From positions 1 through 64,000 of the forward strand of contig NZ_JAUFPW010000011.1 in the NCBI RefSeq assembly GCF_030409415.1: a stretch of DNA of 64,000 nt, written 5' to 3'. Positions 55,017-63,990 of this stretch are shown one piece after another. Position 1 is the first letter of the stretch. Every line of letters begins with the position of its first letter. This DNA is from Pedobacter aquatilis (GTDB lineage Bacteria > Bacteroidota > Bacteroidia > Sphingobacteriales > Sphingobacteriaceae). The notes beneath the pieces were generated by a model that saw only the letters and a program-made list of their open reading frames with translations, did no database searches and was not told the origin of the DNA. The translations under genes and the position numbers were made by a program.

Positions 55017-55478
55017 TTGCTACAGCAGAAACATGAGCAAGAATTCTCTGTTTTAAATAAACACCTGCAAATTTTAATCAAGAAATCAGCTGCGGCACCG
55101 GCTGTAATTCCGGTCAGGCACTATCATAATTTTGACTTCAGTTCAAAACCATATTTCACCGGTTTGGCAATTATAACAATTACCTTCATTTTTTCAATTG
55201 GTTTTTCTTTCTATATGTTTTCTCAAAACCAGAATATATCAAATGAGGCTGATAAGTTTAAGGTGATAAGAGGTAATGAACCTGGCTTGGCTTTAGCAAT
55301 TGACTCACTATACCTTATTGACAGCGATAATCTTATGAACCAAGCTGAGAAGCAAATTTTAGCGCAAAAGCGGGCAATATTAGCCACCGAAAAAGAACAG
55401 AGTGCCAAGTCTGTCTATGAGAAAGCTAAAGCTGAGACTAAAGCGTTAAAGCAAAATAATTTGAAGAAGAAAAAATAG
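55017..55478 (+). CDS. single-helix membrane protein, N-terminus probably lost
   Basis: The frame from a TTG at 55017 gives 153 residues: a coiled-coil start (HEQEFSVLNKHLQILIKKS), then HYHNFDFSSKP, one membrane helix (about 48-70), then a charged, Lys-rich tail. Similar small proteins sit near mobilisation genes in Bacteroidota elements. In frame the sequence stays open upstream only to a TGA inside the relic at 54969-54971, with residues SFSKIIEILLQQ fitting the family but no ATG. The 5' end was likely removed when the relic inserted. Confidence 0.5.
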   Translation: MLQQKHEQEFSVLNKHLQILIKKSAAAPAVIPVRHYHNFDFSSKPYFTGLAIITITFIFSIGFSFYMFSQNQNISNEADKFKVIRGNEPGLALAIDSLYLIDSDNLMNQAEKQILAQKRAILATEKEQSAKSVYEKAKAETKALKQNNLKKKK

Positions 55479-55766
55479 TTTCTTAGCTGACTAGCTTTTT
55501 TGTCTGGCGAATCTACTAACTTAAGCTCTGCTAACCACACATAAAATTTCTTCTAATTTGATAATCAGAAAAACGGCAATTTTAACATCTAAGTCCTGTT
55601 AACGAGAACGAAAATTATTATTCCCTTGTAATTATTTGTCTGTTTCTTATCCTGGCTTTTTAGTGCTATGATTAATAATCTAAATAATTGAGATGGTCAG
55701 CACAGATACCGATTGATGTTTGTCCATAAATCCCTTAACAATTTGTCAAGAAAAATCAATCGAATT
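55479..55766. other. non-coding gap
   Basis: No gene or clear regulatory element is seen in these ~290 AT-rich bases between convergent genes. Confidence 0.35.
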
Positions 55767-56411
55767 TTAAGGTCGTAGTTTATTTCTTTCACTAATCAAC
55801 CACGTTGCTTCGAACAGACAAATCAGGTTTTCGTAAATAGGAATAATTTGCTCTTTGGATAGACTTTCCTCCATGTATTTATGACTTAAAGCATCATACA
55901 GCCAGTTTCTCAAGATAGAATTGTAATGGCGCAGCTTATTAGTTTTAAAAAACTTTTTAATTACGGTAGCAGGATTTATGATTTCATCTACTTCCAGGTG
56001 GCTTGGGTAATCCCGTAATTGTTTTCTCTCATTTTTTATACACCATTCTTTAATTACATTATTTTCATCGTTCTCAATATCGAGCTTTCCAATTGTTTTT
56101 TTTCGAATTAACCAGGCAGCTTCAATAAGCTTCATGGTAAGTTCATGGTCATATAATCTGTCTGACGGGCTACCTTTGATCGGATGACTTGATTCAAATG
56201 AAACATCGTTTCGCCAATCCTTTAACATTTCCAGCTGTTGCGGCAACCAGGCAGCATCAAAGAAAGCTGTTATGGGTTTCATTGGCATCTCTATTTCGTC
56301 AGCATCAAGGAAGTTAATCCGGTTCTTACGTTTTTGTTTTATCTTAGTTTTCATAATGATGTCTTTTATTGTGGTTCTATCATCAAAGTCATTGTTCATA
56401 AGCTTTTCCAT
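55767..56411 (-). CDS. hypothetical helical protein, 214 residues
   Basis: A charged, mostly helical cytoplasmic protein with an internal near-repeat: LTMKLIEAAWLIRKK (about 90-105) and IYENLICLFEATWLISERN (about 190-208). ATGs at 56411, 56399 and 56354 are all possible starts; the basic MKTKIKQKRKN start at 56354 is the one that begins the conserved-looking part. No family is recognised. Confidence 0.5.
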   Translation of the reverse strand: MEKLMNNDFDDRTTIKDIIMKTKIKQKRKNRINFLDADEIEMPMKPITAFFDAAWLPQQLEMLKDWRNDVSFESSHPIKGSPSDRLYDHELTMKLIEAAWLIRKKTIGKLDIENDENNVIKEWCIKNERKQLRDYPSHLEVDEIINPATVIKKFFKTNKLRHYNSILRNWLYDALSHKYMEESLSKEQIIPIYENLICLFEATWLISERNKLRP

Positions 56412-56513
56412 CAGGAATAGTTGATTTACTCAAGACTATTTAAGAAGATTTATCTAATGAAATTGAAAATTATTGATTTCGTGGTAATAAATAAAAAATC
56501 GTTTAGGCAATAT

Positions 56514-57419
56514 TTATGTGATCGGAGATTCAGGCATATGAGCAATATTGCTGAAATAAATTTCATTTTCATGATTTTCTTGTCTTTCAAATTCTGCTAT
56601 CTTTTCCTCGCACAGACTTCTTGTCAATTTTTCAAAAGCGTAAGCTTTAGATAGAATTTTATCAGCATCATCTTGTTCTACTTTAAATTGATCGTTATAG
56701 CGGGCCTGAGAATAACTTTTTAGCAAAATTTCGAATAGTCTGCGATCTTCAGCGGTTGAATTAAACATTTCGTAGGGTAATGATGAAAAGCTGGAACATA
56801 AATCAAGTTGGCGTCCTAAATGATGAATATCCGACCGATAGGATAGATGAACTCTAATTAATGCTATCGTACATTGTTCGATCACCTGATGCGCCATGAA
56901 GAGGCAGACTACAAAATGTTCATTACTATAACAGTCTGCCGCGCCTTCCAGGAAACCAGAAGATAGTTTAATTCTATGGGCATAATGTTTAGTTGCTTTT
57001 TCAAAATCTTTAGATAGGTCAAAAATAATTTTTTTGGCTGTGTTGAAAATCCCGTCAACGCTATACAATTGCTGTGAATCGTTTAAAACGGAAATGAAAA
57101 AACGGTTGTTTTTTGATATGCATTCCTGAATGGTTTCCAGACCATGAGATAATATTGTGGTTTTTCCAGGGTAAAATCTGGTATTGCAAAAATCCTGCAC
57201 TTCATGTTCATTTCTTGTCTTACTTTCCATAACCATTAAAAGAAAGTGATGATGTTCAGTTGCATTATAGTTCGAACCGAAACATCCAGATTTACTAACA
57301 GTTTTGGTGAGCCTGCAAAAACAGTAAATGTACATCGGCCTGAATTTTTCGACCAATGATTTTACGAGGTTCATGATGCAGTCTGTTCGATTGTGAGGTG
57401 TAGGTTGATTTGTTTTCAT
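56514..57419 (-). CDS. HEPN-domain protein
   Basis: A 301-residue protein. The C-terminal half (about 150-285) has the HEPN pattern: a helix with HFVVCLFMAHQVIEQCTIALIRVHLSYRSDIHHLGRQL, then LPYEMF, then LFEILLKSYSQARYNDQF. The Arg-Tyr-Asn of the last helix is typical of non-toxic HEPN (RxxxY-type) proteins. The N-terminal half may be a degenerate nucleotidyltransferase partner (LMVMESK region). Such genes are frequent in Bacteroidota islands. Cytoplasmic. Confidence 0.7.
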   Translation of the reverse strand: MKTNQPTPHNRTDCIMNLVKSLVEKFRPMYIYCFCRLTKTVSKSGCFGSNYNATEHHHFLLMVMESKTRNEHEVQDFCNTRFYPGKTTILSHGLETIQECISKNNRFFISVLNDSQQLYSVDGIFNTAKKIIFDLSKDFEKATKHYAHRIKLSSGFLEGAADCYSNEHFVVCLFMAHQVIEQCTIALIRVHLSYRSDIHHLGRQLDLCSSFSSLPYEMFNSTAEDRRLFEILLKSYSQARYNDQFKVEQDDADKILSKAYAFEKLTRSLCEEKIAEFERQENHENEIYFSNIAHMPESPIT

Positions 57420-57533
57420 AACTATATGGCTTTTAAGTTATCTCGAATTTGCAAATCAATTCAGGCGTACCGAACCACAAGTGGGTTGTTAAATACGAAA
57501 AACAAGTTGTTTTTAACGGTCAAAAAAAATAGG

Positions 57534-57541
57534 TATATTTG
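57534..57541 (+). promoter_or_regulatory. -7 box of the XRE regulator gene
   Basis: tatatttg matches TAnnTTTG. It ends four bases before the ATG at 57545, so the message is either leaderless or uses the internal ATG at 57572. Confidence 0.5.
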
Positions 57542-57544
57542 GGT

Positions 57545-57955
57545 ATGGAAACACCTGAAAAAAACACTCGAATGCATTTAGGACGTAAGATTTCTCGTAT
57601 CCGTGAATTACGTGGCATGAAGCAAGAAGCGCTTGCCAATGAATTGGGTATTAGCCAGCAAGCAATTAGTAAACTTGAACAGAGTGAAGATATTGAAGAT
57701 TCGACCTTAGACAAAGTTGCCCAAGCTTTAGGAGTAACTGCTGAGGCAATAAAGAATTATTCTGATGAAGCAGTTATTAATAACATTCAAAATAACTATG
57801 ATAGCTCAGTTGTAAATTCTGGACCTACGGTTAATAACAACTGTACCTTCAATCCGCTTGATAAACTGTTAGAAGCGTTAGAAGGCAATAAGCAACTTTA
57901 TGAAAGATTGTTAGCAAGTGAAAGAGAAAAGATCGACATTTTAAAAAAGTCTTAG
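57545..57955 (+). CDS. XRE-family helix-turn-helix regulator
   Basis: A 136-residue DNA-binding protein. The XRE/Cro domain spans about 10-66: GRKISRIRELRGMKQEALANELGISQQAISKLEQSEDIEDSTLDKVAQALGV. The C-terminal part is Asn-rich (NNIQNNYDSSVV...NNNCTFNP) and ends in a coiled-coil-like helix. It probably controls island genes. The ATG at 57545 lies only four bases from the -7 box; the ATG at 57572 is the alternative start. A strong terminator hairpin follows. Confidence 0.85.
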   Translation: METPEKNTRMHLGRKISRIRELRGMKQEALANELGISQQAISKLEQSEDIEDSTLDKVAQALGVTAEAIKNYSDEAVINNIQNNYDSSVVNSGPTVNNNCTFNPLDKLLEALEGNKQLYERLLASEREKIDILKKS

Positions 57956-57973
57956 ATCCTCGTTTAAATATTA

Positions 57974-58024
57974 AAATGCAAAAGAGCTTATCACAAATTG
58001 TGATGAGCTCTTTTGCATTTTTTG
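57974..58024. terminator. bidirectional terminator hairpin
   Basis: A long stem aatgcaaaagagct.atcacaa / ttgtgat.agctcttttgcatt followed by a T run, between the XRE gene and the convergent ORF6N gene. Confidence 0.85.
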
Positions 58025-58059
58025 GCACATACTGTTGACCTTTGAAAACTATTGGTCTT

Positions 58060-58593
58060 TTACAAATCATCTGGTTTGAAGCCTATTCGCTTCCTTATTG
58101 GTTTCGGTAATTCTGGCTTATTCAATAATTCATCAAGATATTTAAATACGATCTCCATATTCTTATCCTGATTATCCAACTTTTTTTTAATCTTTTCGAC
58201 TTCGAGTTTGATTTCCATATTATCATGTAATATGTTTCTGACCCTGGTGAAAATTCGTATAATTTGAATATTCATTTGTACCGCTCTTGGACTTGATAAT
58301 ACGCTCGAAAGCATTGAGACGCCTTGCTCTGTGAAGGCCATGGGAAGGTATTTTAAATTAGTCCCAGATTCCAAGGTGCCAGATTGGCACCTTGCATTAT
58401 AATACTCGTCAGCCGTGATTTCGAACATAAAATCATCAGGGAAACGTTCAATATTTCTCCTTACCTGCCTTTTAAGCTGTTTATTTTCCACGCCATAAAG
58501 GTTAGCAAGATCTGAATCAATCATTACCTTGTAACCTCTAATGAGATAAATCTGGTTAAGGACCAATTCATCAGTAATTATGTGATTATCCAT
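58060..58593 (-). CDS. ORF6N-domain protein
   Basis: A 177-residue protein with the ORF6N domain (about 10-95): LNQIYLIRGYKVMIDSDLANLYGVENKQLKRQVRRNIERFPDDFMFEIT, then LPMAFTEQGVSMLSSVLSSPRAVQMNIQIIRIFTRVR. The domain is a phage-derived DNA-binding module found in mobile elements and prophages of Bacteroidota. A coiled-coil tail follows. It overlaps the 3' end of the integrase gene by eight bases on the same strand. Confidence 0.88.
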   Translation of the reverse strand: MDNHIITDELVLNQIYLIRGYKVMIDSDLANLYGVENKQLKRQVRRNIERFPDDFMFEITADEYYNARCQSGTLESGTNLKYLPMAFTEQGVSMLSSVLSSPRAVQMNIQIIRIFTRVRNILHDNMEIKLEVEKIKKKLDNQDKNMEIVFKYLDELLNKPELPKPIRKRIGFKPDDL

Positions 58594-59824
58594 CTGAATT
58601 TTTCTTATTTAATTTTTGCAATAATTTTTCTCTCAGCCTGGCCATATCAGCACCAACCTTAATGTCCACAACTTTGGCATATTGTTGGGTAGTTCTGATG
58701 TTGGTATGGCCAAGCATTTGGGATACGCTTTCAATTGGAACCCCGTTTAACAGCGTTACAGTTGTTGCGAAGGTATGGCGGGCAATATGTGTTGTTAGTT
58801 TTTTATTTATCCCGCATATGGCCGCTATTTCGTGCAGATACTCATTCATTTTCTGGTTGCTATGAACCGGCAGTAGCATATTCCCATCGCACATAGGATG
58901 GTCAGCGTATTTATCTAATAGCACTTGCGCTTGTGGGAGAATCGGTATTGCAGAACGGGTATTGGTTTTTTGCCTTACCTTGACTATCCACTGCTCACCA
59001 TCGATACCTTTATTGATGTGATTTTTTCTTAAATTTTTGACGTCTGTATATGCCAGACCAGTATAGCAGCAAAATAAAAATACATCGCGAACTGTGCCAA
59101 GTCTTTCAGAGGAGAATTCCTTTTCAGTAATTTTCTGAAGTTCGTCCTCGTCAATGAAGAATCTGTCTGTCTTCTTTGTTTTGCCTTTATATCCGATGAA
59201 AGGATTATTTTCAATTAGTTTATTGTGGTGACTAATGTTGATGATCTTACCGACACTTTTCAATACTTTAACAGTATAATTGTTCGAGCACTTTTTTACC
59301 GATCGGATGTAAAAATCAAAATCACTTATAAATTTCTGATCTACCTTCTTTAAATCAAGATCTTCCAGTTTGTATTTTCTTTGAATGAATTCTTGAACAT
59401 GTTTTCTAAGGACTAGAAAACGTTTGAGCGTACCAAGCGCATAATCTTTTCCGACCAGTGCTCTCATTTCATCATTGTGTTCATCGATAACGTCAAGGAT
59501 GGACAACATATTAATCTCCTTGCCCTGGAATTTTGCTTTGATTGACGCAATTGAAATTTCTTCATTTGCATTTAACAGCGACTTGTATGCATCGTAGACC
59601 TTTCGTTGCAGCTGGTCTAACTGAAAATTCAGAGTCGTTGATTCTTCTTTTTTACCACTGGCTCTACCGGAAAACGAGTTCCACAGGCTAGGATGACAGG
59701 AACGTGCAGTAGAAATCTCTGCCCGTTTACCGTTGAGTGTGAGTCGGATGTAAATCGGTGCTACATCACCTTCATAGTTTTTTTGTCTTTTCAAATAGAA
59801 AAGAACACTAAAATTGGTTTTCAT
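58586..59824 (-). CDS. tyrosine recombinase integrase of the island
   Basis: A 412-residue site-specific integrase. It has an arm-binding N-terminal domain (about 1-95), a SAM-like core-binding domain (about 100-200) and the catalytic domain (about 220-400). The box II signature is THIARHTFATTV...LGHTNIRTTQQYAKV, with the nucleophile Tyr in QQYAKV. In the box I position the usual first catalytic Arg (TGLRYSD in relatives) reads TGLAYTD, a substitution seen in many Bacteroidota elements. Its promoter side faces the tRNA-Lys target, as in other tRNA-integrated islands. It should act on attL/attR at 18151 and 60077. Confidence 0.93.
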   Translation of the reverse strand: MKTNFSVLFYLKRQKNYEGDVAPIYIRLTLNGKRAEISTARSCHPSLWNSFSGRASGKKEESTTLNFQLDQLQRKVYDAYKSLLNANEEISIASIKAKFQGKEINMLSILDVIDEHNDEMRALVGKDYALGTLKRFLVLRKHVQEFIQRKYKLEDLDLKKVDQKFISDFDFYIRSVKKCSNNYTVKVLKSVGKIINISHHNKLIENNPFIGYKGKTKKTDRFFIDEDELQKITEKEFSSERLGTVRDVFLFCCYTGLAYTDVKNLRKNHINKGIDGEQWIVKVRQKTNTRSAIPILPQAQVLLDKYADHPMCDGNMLLPVHSNQKMNEYLHEIAAICGINKKLTTHIARHTFATTVTLLNGVPIESVSQMLGHTNIRTTQQYAKVVDIKVGADMARLREKLLQKLNKKNSDG

Positions 59825-59920
59825 AATGATAACATTAAGAGTGAAACAAAATTAGGATTGCAGTAAGACCTTTACAAGATGTGCGGGAGGTGAACGGCTT
59901 GTAATTCAATTCGTTAAGCC

Positions 59921-59973
59921 GTCTGGTGAGTAAATTTAAAATTTAGCTCAACTCACCAGATTACTCACCAGAC
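59921..59973. promoter_or_regulatory. putative integrase arm-binding sites, right end
   Basis: actcacc pairs with five-base spacing at 59951-59957 and 59963-59969, and a reverse copy ggtgagt at 59925-59931. gtctggtgagta (59921-59932) and tactcaccagac (59962-59973) form a perfect 12-base inverted repeat. The same actcacc-N5-actcacc array stands near attL. Confidence 0.55.
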
Positions 59974-60023
59974 TATGCCAAAACACGCCTAAACGATGCA
60001 TAAAATGACATTTTCGTAAAAAA

Positions 60024-60062
60024 CTAAAAGCCTGCAAATGTTTGATTTGCAGGCTTTTAGCG
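60024..60062. terminator. terminator hairpin at the island right end
   Basis: Perfect 15-base stem ctaaaagcctgcaaa / tttgcaggcttttag around a 7-base loop, just downstream of the tRNA-Lys 3' end. It probably terminates the tRNA transcript and was delivered with the island. Confidence 0.75.
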
Positions 60063-60076
60063 TTTTTTGACATTGA

Positions 60077-60102
60077 TTTTGTGATCCCGCTGGGATTCGA
60101 AC
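60077..60102. other. attR, right end of the island
   Basis: 26 bases identical to attL (18151-18176). It contains the 3' end of tRNA-Lys (T-arm and acceptor). The tRNA is kept intact at this end. Confidence 0.9.
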
Positions 60103-60154
60103 CCAGGACCACTACATTAAAAGTGTAATGCTCTACCAGCTGAGCTACGGAATC
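60082..60154 (-). tRNA. tRNA-Lys (anticodon TTT)
   Basis: A 73-base cloverleaf on the minus strand. The acceptor stem gattccg/cgggatc (one G-T pair) has discriminator A, and D-arm, anticodon loop CTTTTAA and T-arm ggttcgaatcc are all present. The anticodon TTT reads Lys codons. CCA is not encoded. The 3' end is part of the island attachment core. Confidence 0.93.
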
Positions 60155-60893
60155 AATTTAAAGTTTACGTTTAACCGTTTCCTTTAAAGTGGTGCAAATA
60201 TAGGGTTCTTAGGTATTTCCTGCAAATAAAATATCTACAAATATTCTATAGTATTGATTTATAGAAAGATTAAATGCTTTTAGGGTAAATTGGTGGTGGT
60301 ATCAACGTTTTTAGGTTGTATGTCAATTGTCTGATTAGTGTTTTAAATGTTGGCCAATGCATGGCAATAACTAAAAGCTCGTGACAAACAAGTTGCTCAT
60401 TTCTTAACCCTTCGGTGCAGATTAGTTAACCCTTTGTTAACCCATTCATTACCCATTGTTAACCCTTTGTTAACCCATTCATTACCCATTGTTAACCCCT
60501 TGCTTACCTAAAAGGTTAACAAATGGTTAGTAAACGGTATATAAGTAGTAGAAGAACATTGATTTATGCTGCTTGTTGGTACAACCAAAGTGCTAAAGAG
60601 TAAGATTAATTTTTTAGACTGAATTTTCTCTTAAATCAATGTTTTGATCTACAATTTGTCTATTTAAAATCTATTAGTTTGTGTTTCGTGTTTAAATTTT
60701 AGTGAGTTATACTAAAGCTTAACTCATTATTTTTTTTGTTTCCAGAAATTTGTTTTTTTATACGCTCGTAAGTTTTGTTTGTTCGTTTTAATATTTATTA
60801 ATGCCATTAGTAAAATTACACAAACGTTTGATGTAAAATATTATAAAATTATTGCTTAGTTTGGCAAAATCAACCAAAACCAAGCAAATCTTT
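60155..60893. other. long non-coding gap with 33-bp tandem repeats
   Basis: About 740 AT-rich bases of host sequence. At 60425-60457 and 60458-60490 lie two perfect copies of a 33-base unit (gttaaccctttgttaaccca...), with a third partial copy after them. The rest holds the promoter of the sugar transporter gene. Confidence 0.6.
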
Positions 60894-62180
60894 ATGTCAA
60901 ATACTATCAACCAAGTTCAAAATAAGGGACCAAAGCCACTTATTGTTATTTGTGCGCTCTTTTTTATTTTCGGTTTTGTTACCTGGGCAAATGGAACGCT
61001 TATTCCATTCTTCAAATTGTCTTTTGGTTTATCCGATATACAAGCCTTCCTGGTAACATTTGCTTCATACATGGCCTATTTCTTTTTAGCCTTGCCATCA
61101 TCATGGATATTAAAGAAGGTTGGTTTCAAAAATGGTATTATACTGGGCTTATTTATTCTCGCATTGGGTTCACTGCTATTTATTCCGGCAGCAAAAAGCA
61201 GAACATTTGGACTTTTCTTAACCGGAATTTTTGTGCAGGGTGCTGCATTGGCTCTGTTGCAAACGGCATCCAATCCGTATTTAACCATAATTGGTCCGAT
61301 AGAGAGTGCGGCAAAAAGAATCAGTATTGCGGGTATCTGCAATAAATTTGCAGGTATAATTGTACCGTTTATCATGGGCACATTGTTTCTTAAAAATGCT
61401 TCAGCTATCGAGAAAAAGATTGAAGCTGCCACGGGTTTAGCTAAGGAGCAATTATTAAATGATCTTTTAGGCAGGGTTAATACGCCTTACTTCGTCCTGG
61501 CTATTGTTTTTTCAATATTTGCAGCAATTATCAGATTTACCAATCTACCGGAAATTCAGGTTGAGGAAGATGTTGTAGATGAAGAAGCAGGCAAAGTTGT
61601 TCAACATAAAAGCATTTTTCAGTTTCCGCATTTGTTTTTAGGTGCGTTTTGTATTTTCGTTTATGTTGCAGCAGAGGTTATGGCTGGAGATATTATTGGT
61701 GTTTATGGTAAAGCTCTGCGCATAAGCGCCGACATCAGTAAATATTTTACATCGCTAACCTTGGGTAGTATGTTGGTTGGCTATATCGTTGGCATAATTG
61801 CCATACCGAAATATATTTCACAACAAGCTGCATTGCGGATATGTGCAATTTTAGGTTTAGTATTTACCTTTGTTGCATACTTAACTTCAGGTTACGCTTC
61901 TGTTATCTTTATTGCCTTATTGGGTTTAGCAAATTCTTTAATGTGGCCGGCGATATTTCCATTAGGCATTAGTCATTTGGGTAAATTTACCAAAACTGGT
62001 TCGGCGATAATGGTTATGGGTATTGCCGGCGGTGCAATCTGGCCGTTGTTGTATGCTTTTATTAAGGATGAGTTGGGATTAGATTTTCAACTTGCGTATT
62101 TCGTAACGGTTCTGCCTTGCTACCTATATATTTTATACTTTGCTGTAAAAGGGCATAAAGTTGGATTGAATATTAAGTAG
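60894..62180 (+). CDS. FucP/GluP-type sugar MFS transporter
   Basis: This transporter has 428 residues from the ATG at 60894; a TTG at 60852 adds 14 unlikely residues. It has twelve hydrophobic helices and the FucP-family N-terminus FIFGFVTWANGTLIPFFK, GLFLTGIFVQGAALALLQTASNPYLT and GLANSLMWPAIFPLGI. Members import fucose, glucose or galactose with protons across the inner membrane. The exact sugar cannot be told. Confidence 0.9.
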   Translation: MSNTINQVQNKGPKPLIVICALFFIFGFVTWANGTLIPFFKLSFGLSDIQAFLVTFASYMAYFFLALPSSWILKKVGFKNGIILGLFILALGSLLFIPAAKSRTFGLFLTGIFVQGAALALLQTASNPYLTIIGPIESAAKRISIAGICNKFAGIIVPFIMGTLFLKNASAIEKKIEAATGLAKEQLLNDLLGRVNTPYFVLAIVFSIFAAIIRFTNLPEIQVEEDVVDEEAGKVVQHKSIFQFPHLFLGAFCIFVYVAAEVMAGDIIGVYGKALRISADISKYFTSLTLGSMLVGYIVGIIAIPKYISQQAALRICAILGLVFTFVAYLTSGYASVIFIALLGLANSLMWPAIFPLGISHLGKFTKTGSAIMVMGIAGGAIWPLLYAFIKDELGLDFQLAYFVTVLPCYLYILYFAVKGHKVGLNIK

Positions 62181-62204
62181 ATTTTTGTACAGGCTTAAAA
62201 TGAA

Positions 62205-62290
62205 ATGTGTTGTTCGTGTTTCGTTTTTCGTTTTTCGTTTTCCGTTTTTCGTTGTTTGTCTTTCGTTGTTCGTTTTTCGCCTTTCGTTTT
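62205..62290. repeat. low-complexity ttcgttttt repeat
   Basis: About ten imperfect copies of a 7-9 base unit (cgtttttcgtttt...) after the transporter gene, followed by a decayed REP-like piece at 62331-62354. No gene. Confidence 0.6.
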
Positions 62291-62463
62291 CCATTGTTTG
62301 TTTAGGAATTGATTATTACATTTTGAAATAGATTGCTTGGTACCTCGCAATGACGTGTGATGAGCTATTGACATTTGGAATCTCTTTCTTATACAAGTTA
62401 TTTTCGCTTATTTTGCCTGCGTAACAATCTGAGGCTTTTGGAAAGCCATTAAATTAATTCCCA

Positions 62464-62958
62464 ATGAATAAAGCTATTTTTTTAGACCGTGATGGTGTTT
62501 TAAACCATGAAATATACGATTATATCTGCCGTGTCGAAGATTTCAAAATCCTTGATTATCAAATCCCTGTATTAAAGAAGTTTTTTGATGAAGGTTATTT
62601 ATTGATTGTAATTACAAATCAGGGTGGTATTGCACTAAAGAGATATTCTGAGCAGGAATTGGCCATTATGCATCAAATGCTTAGAAATGCTTTCGTTGCC
62701 AAAGGTGCAGATATTGCTGGTTTTTATTACTGTCCACACCACCCAACTGTTGGCGGCGAATGTAAATGTCGTAAACCTAAGTCGGGAATGATTTTAGACG
62801 CAATTGATATGTATGATATCGATCCGTCTTTATCGGTAATGATTGGCGATAAACCACGCGATGTTGAAGCTGCAAACGGAGCAGGAGTGAAGGGGATTTT
62901 AATCGAGCCGGATGAACAGATTAACTACGATAAAGTAAAGGAAGTTCTTGCCATGTAA
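62464..62958 (+). CDS. gmhB: D-glycero-D-manno-heptose-1,7-bisphosphate 7-phosphatase
   Basis: A 164-residue HAD phosphatase of the LPS-heptose pathway (GmhB), acting in the cytoplasm. It has the DxD motif FLDRDGVLN (D8, D10), motif II VITNQGGI, the zinc-loop CPHHPTVGGECKCRKP and motif IV VMIGDKPRDVEAA. Length is normal. A histidinol-phosphate phosphatase is the nearest alternative. Confidence 0.88.
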   Translation: MNKAIFLDRDGVLNHEIYDYICRVEDFKILDYQIPVLKKFFDEGYLLIVITNQGGIALKRYSEQELAIMHQMLRNAFVAKGADIAGFYYCPHHPTVGGECKCRKPKSGMILDAIDMYDIDPSLSVMIGDKPRDVEAANGAGVKGILIEPDEQINYDKVKEVLAM

Positions 62959-63017
62959 GATGGACTATGCGAGATGGAAAAGGGTAGATGGGAAATAGAA
63001 AATAGATAATCGGCATA

Positions 63018-63068
63018 AAAAAAGTCCTAAGTTTCGAATCAATGTGGTTCTTTTCTTAGGACTTTTTC
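63018..63068. terminator. bidirectional terminator
   Basis: Stem aaaagtcctaag / cttaggactttt around a ~25-base loop, between convergent gmhB and the aldolase gene. Confidence 0.75.
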
Positions 63069-63115
63069 TTGAAAGTACGCTTTCTGCTTTGAGCTTTTAG
63101 CTTTTGACTTTATAC

Positions 63116-63775
63116 TTATTTACCCGCCGCTTTAGCGTGGTCTGCTAAGAATGTTGCTAAGCCGCTATCTGTTAATGGATGTTTTAATAAACCAACAATT
63201 GCTGCCAATGGAGCAGTGATAACATCAGCGCCTAATTTAGCGCAGTTTACGATGTGCAATGGTCCGCGGATTGAAGCTGCTAAAATTTGAGTTTCGTATC
63301 CGTAGTTGTCAAAAATGGTTCTGATGTCTTCGATTAAAACCAATCCATCGCTAGAAATATCATCTAAGCGGCCTAAGAAGGGCGAAACGTAGGTTGCACC
63401 AGCCTTAGCGGCTAATAATGCTTGTCCGGCAGAGAAAATTAAAGTACAATTGGTTTTGATTCCTTTTGATGTGAAATATTTAATTGCTTTAACGCCATCT
63501 TTAATCATTGGCACTTTAACAACAATTTTCGGATTAAGCGCTGCTAAAGCTTCACCTTCTTTAACGATTTCATCGTAAGTAGTGGAGATAACTTCTGCAC
63601 TCACGTTGTCATCAACGATATCACAAATAGCCTTATAATGGTTAATTACGTTTTGATCGCCAGTAATACCTTCCTTAGCCATTAAGCTTGGGTTAGTTGT
63701 TACGCCGTCTAAAATGCCTAAATCCTGAGCTTCTTTAATCTGGTCAAGATTTGCTGTGTCGATAAAAAATTTCAT
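63116..63775 (-). CDS. fructose-6-phosphate aldolase/transaldolase, short form
   Basis: A 219-residue TIM-barrel enzyme of the TalB/FSA short subfamily. It begins [36 protein letters not shown], with the Schiff-base Lys in [12 protein letters not shown] (about 85) and [29 protein letters not shown]. It interconverts sugar phosphates of the pentose phosphate pathway, or cleaves fructose-6-phosphate; the short forms are often annotated as either. Confidence 0.92.
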   Translation of the reverse strand: MKFFIDTANLDQIKEAQDLGILDGVTTNPSLMAKEGITGDQNVINHYKAICDIVDDNVSAEVISTTYDEIVKEGEALAALNPKIVVKVPMIKDGVKAIKYFTSKGIKTNCTLIFSAGQALLAAKAGATYVSPFLGRLDDISSDGLVLIEDIRTIFDNYGYETQILAASIRGPLHIVNCAKLGADVITAPLAAIVGLLKHPLTDSGLATFLADHAKAAGK

Positions 63776-63887
63776 GGTTATAAATTCTAAATATTTGAGT
63801 TTTTATTGGATTAAACCCTGAAGAATTTAATTAACCCCTTCAGAGTTAACTCCGAACTTTTTCGGAGGGATTAAGGGAAAAGAAAAA

Positions 63888-63988
63888 ATGGGCAAGCAAC
63901 TTCTATCGCACCGCTACAACCTTCTACCCTTGCTATGTTCCCATCCTGGGGGAGTTCAAAGGGAGCTGGTCGTAAAAGACTTGCCCGG
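63888..63988 (-). ncRNA. ffs: signal recognition particle RNA (4.5S-like)
   Basis: On the minus strand the ends gggcaag and cttgccc pair. The apical loop cccccaggatgggaacatagcaaggg is the conserved Ffh-binding SRP loop (AGG...GGAA...AGCA). It is a short Bacteroidota-type SRP RNA that targets membrane proteins together with Ffh. Confidence 0.85.
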
Positions 63989-63990
63989 CA

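Noticed and set aside
18151..60102. an integrative conjugative element
   Set aside because: No relaxase, coupling protein, VirB4/TraG or other transfer gene is visible; only a truncated mobilisation-type protein remains.
60425..60507. iteron-type replication origin
   Set aside because: Only two full 33-bp copies, no replication initiator gene nearby, and the location is chromosomal backbone.
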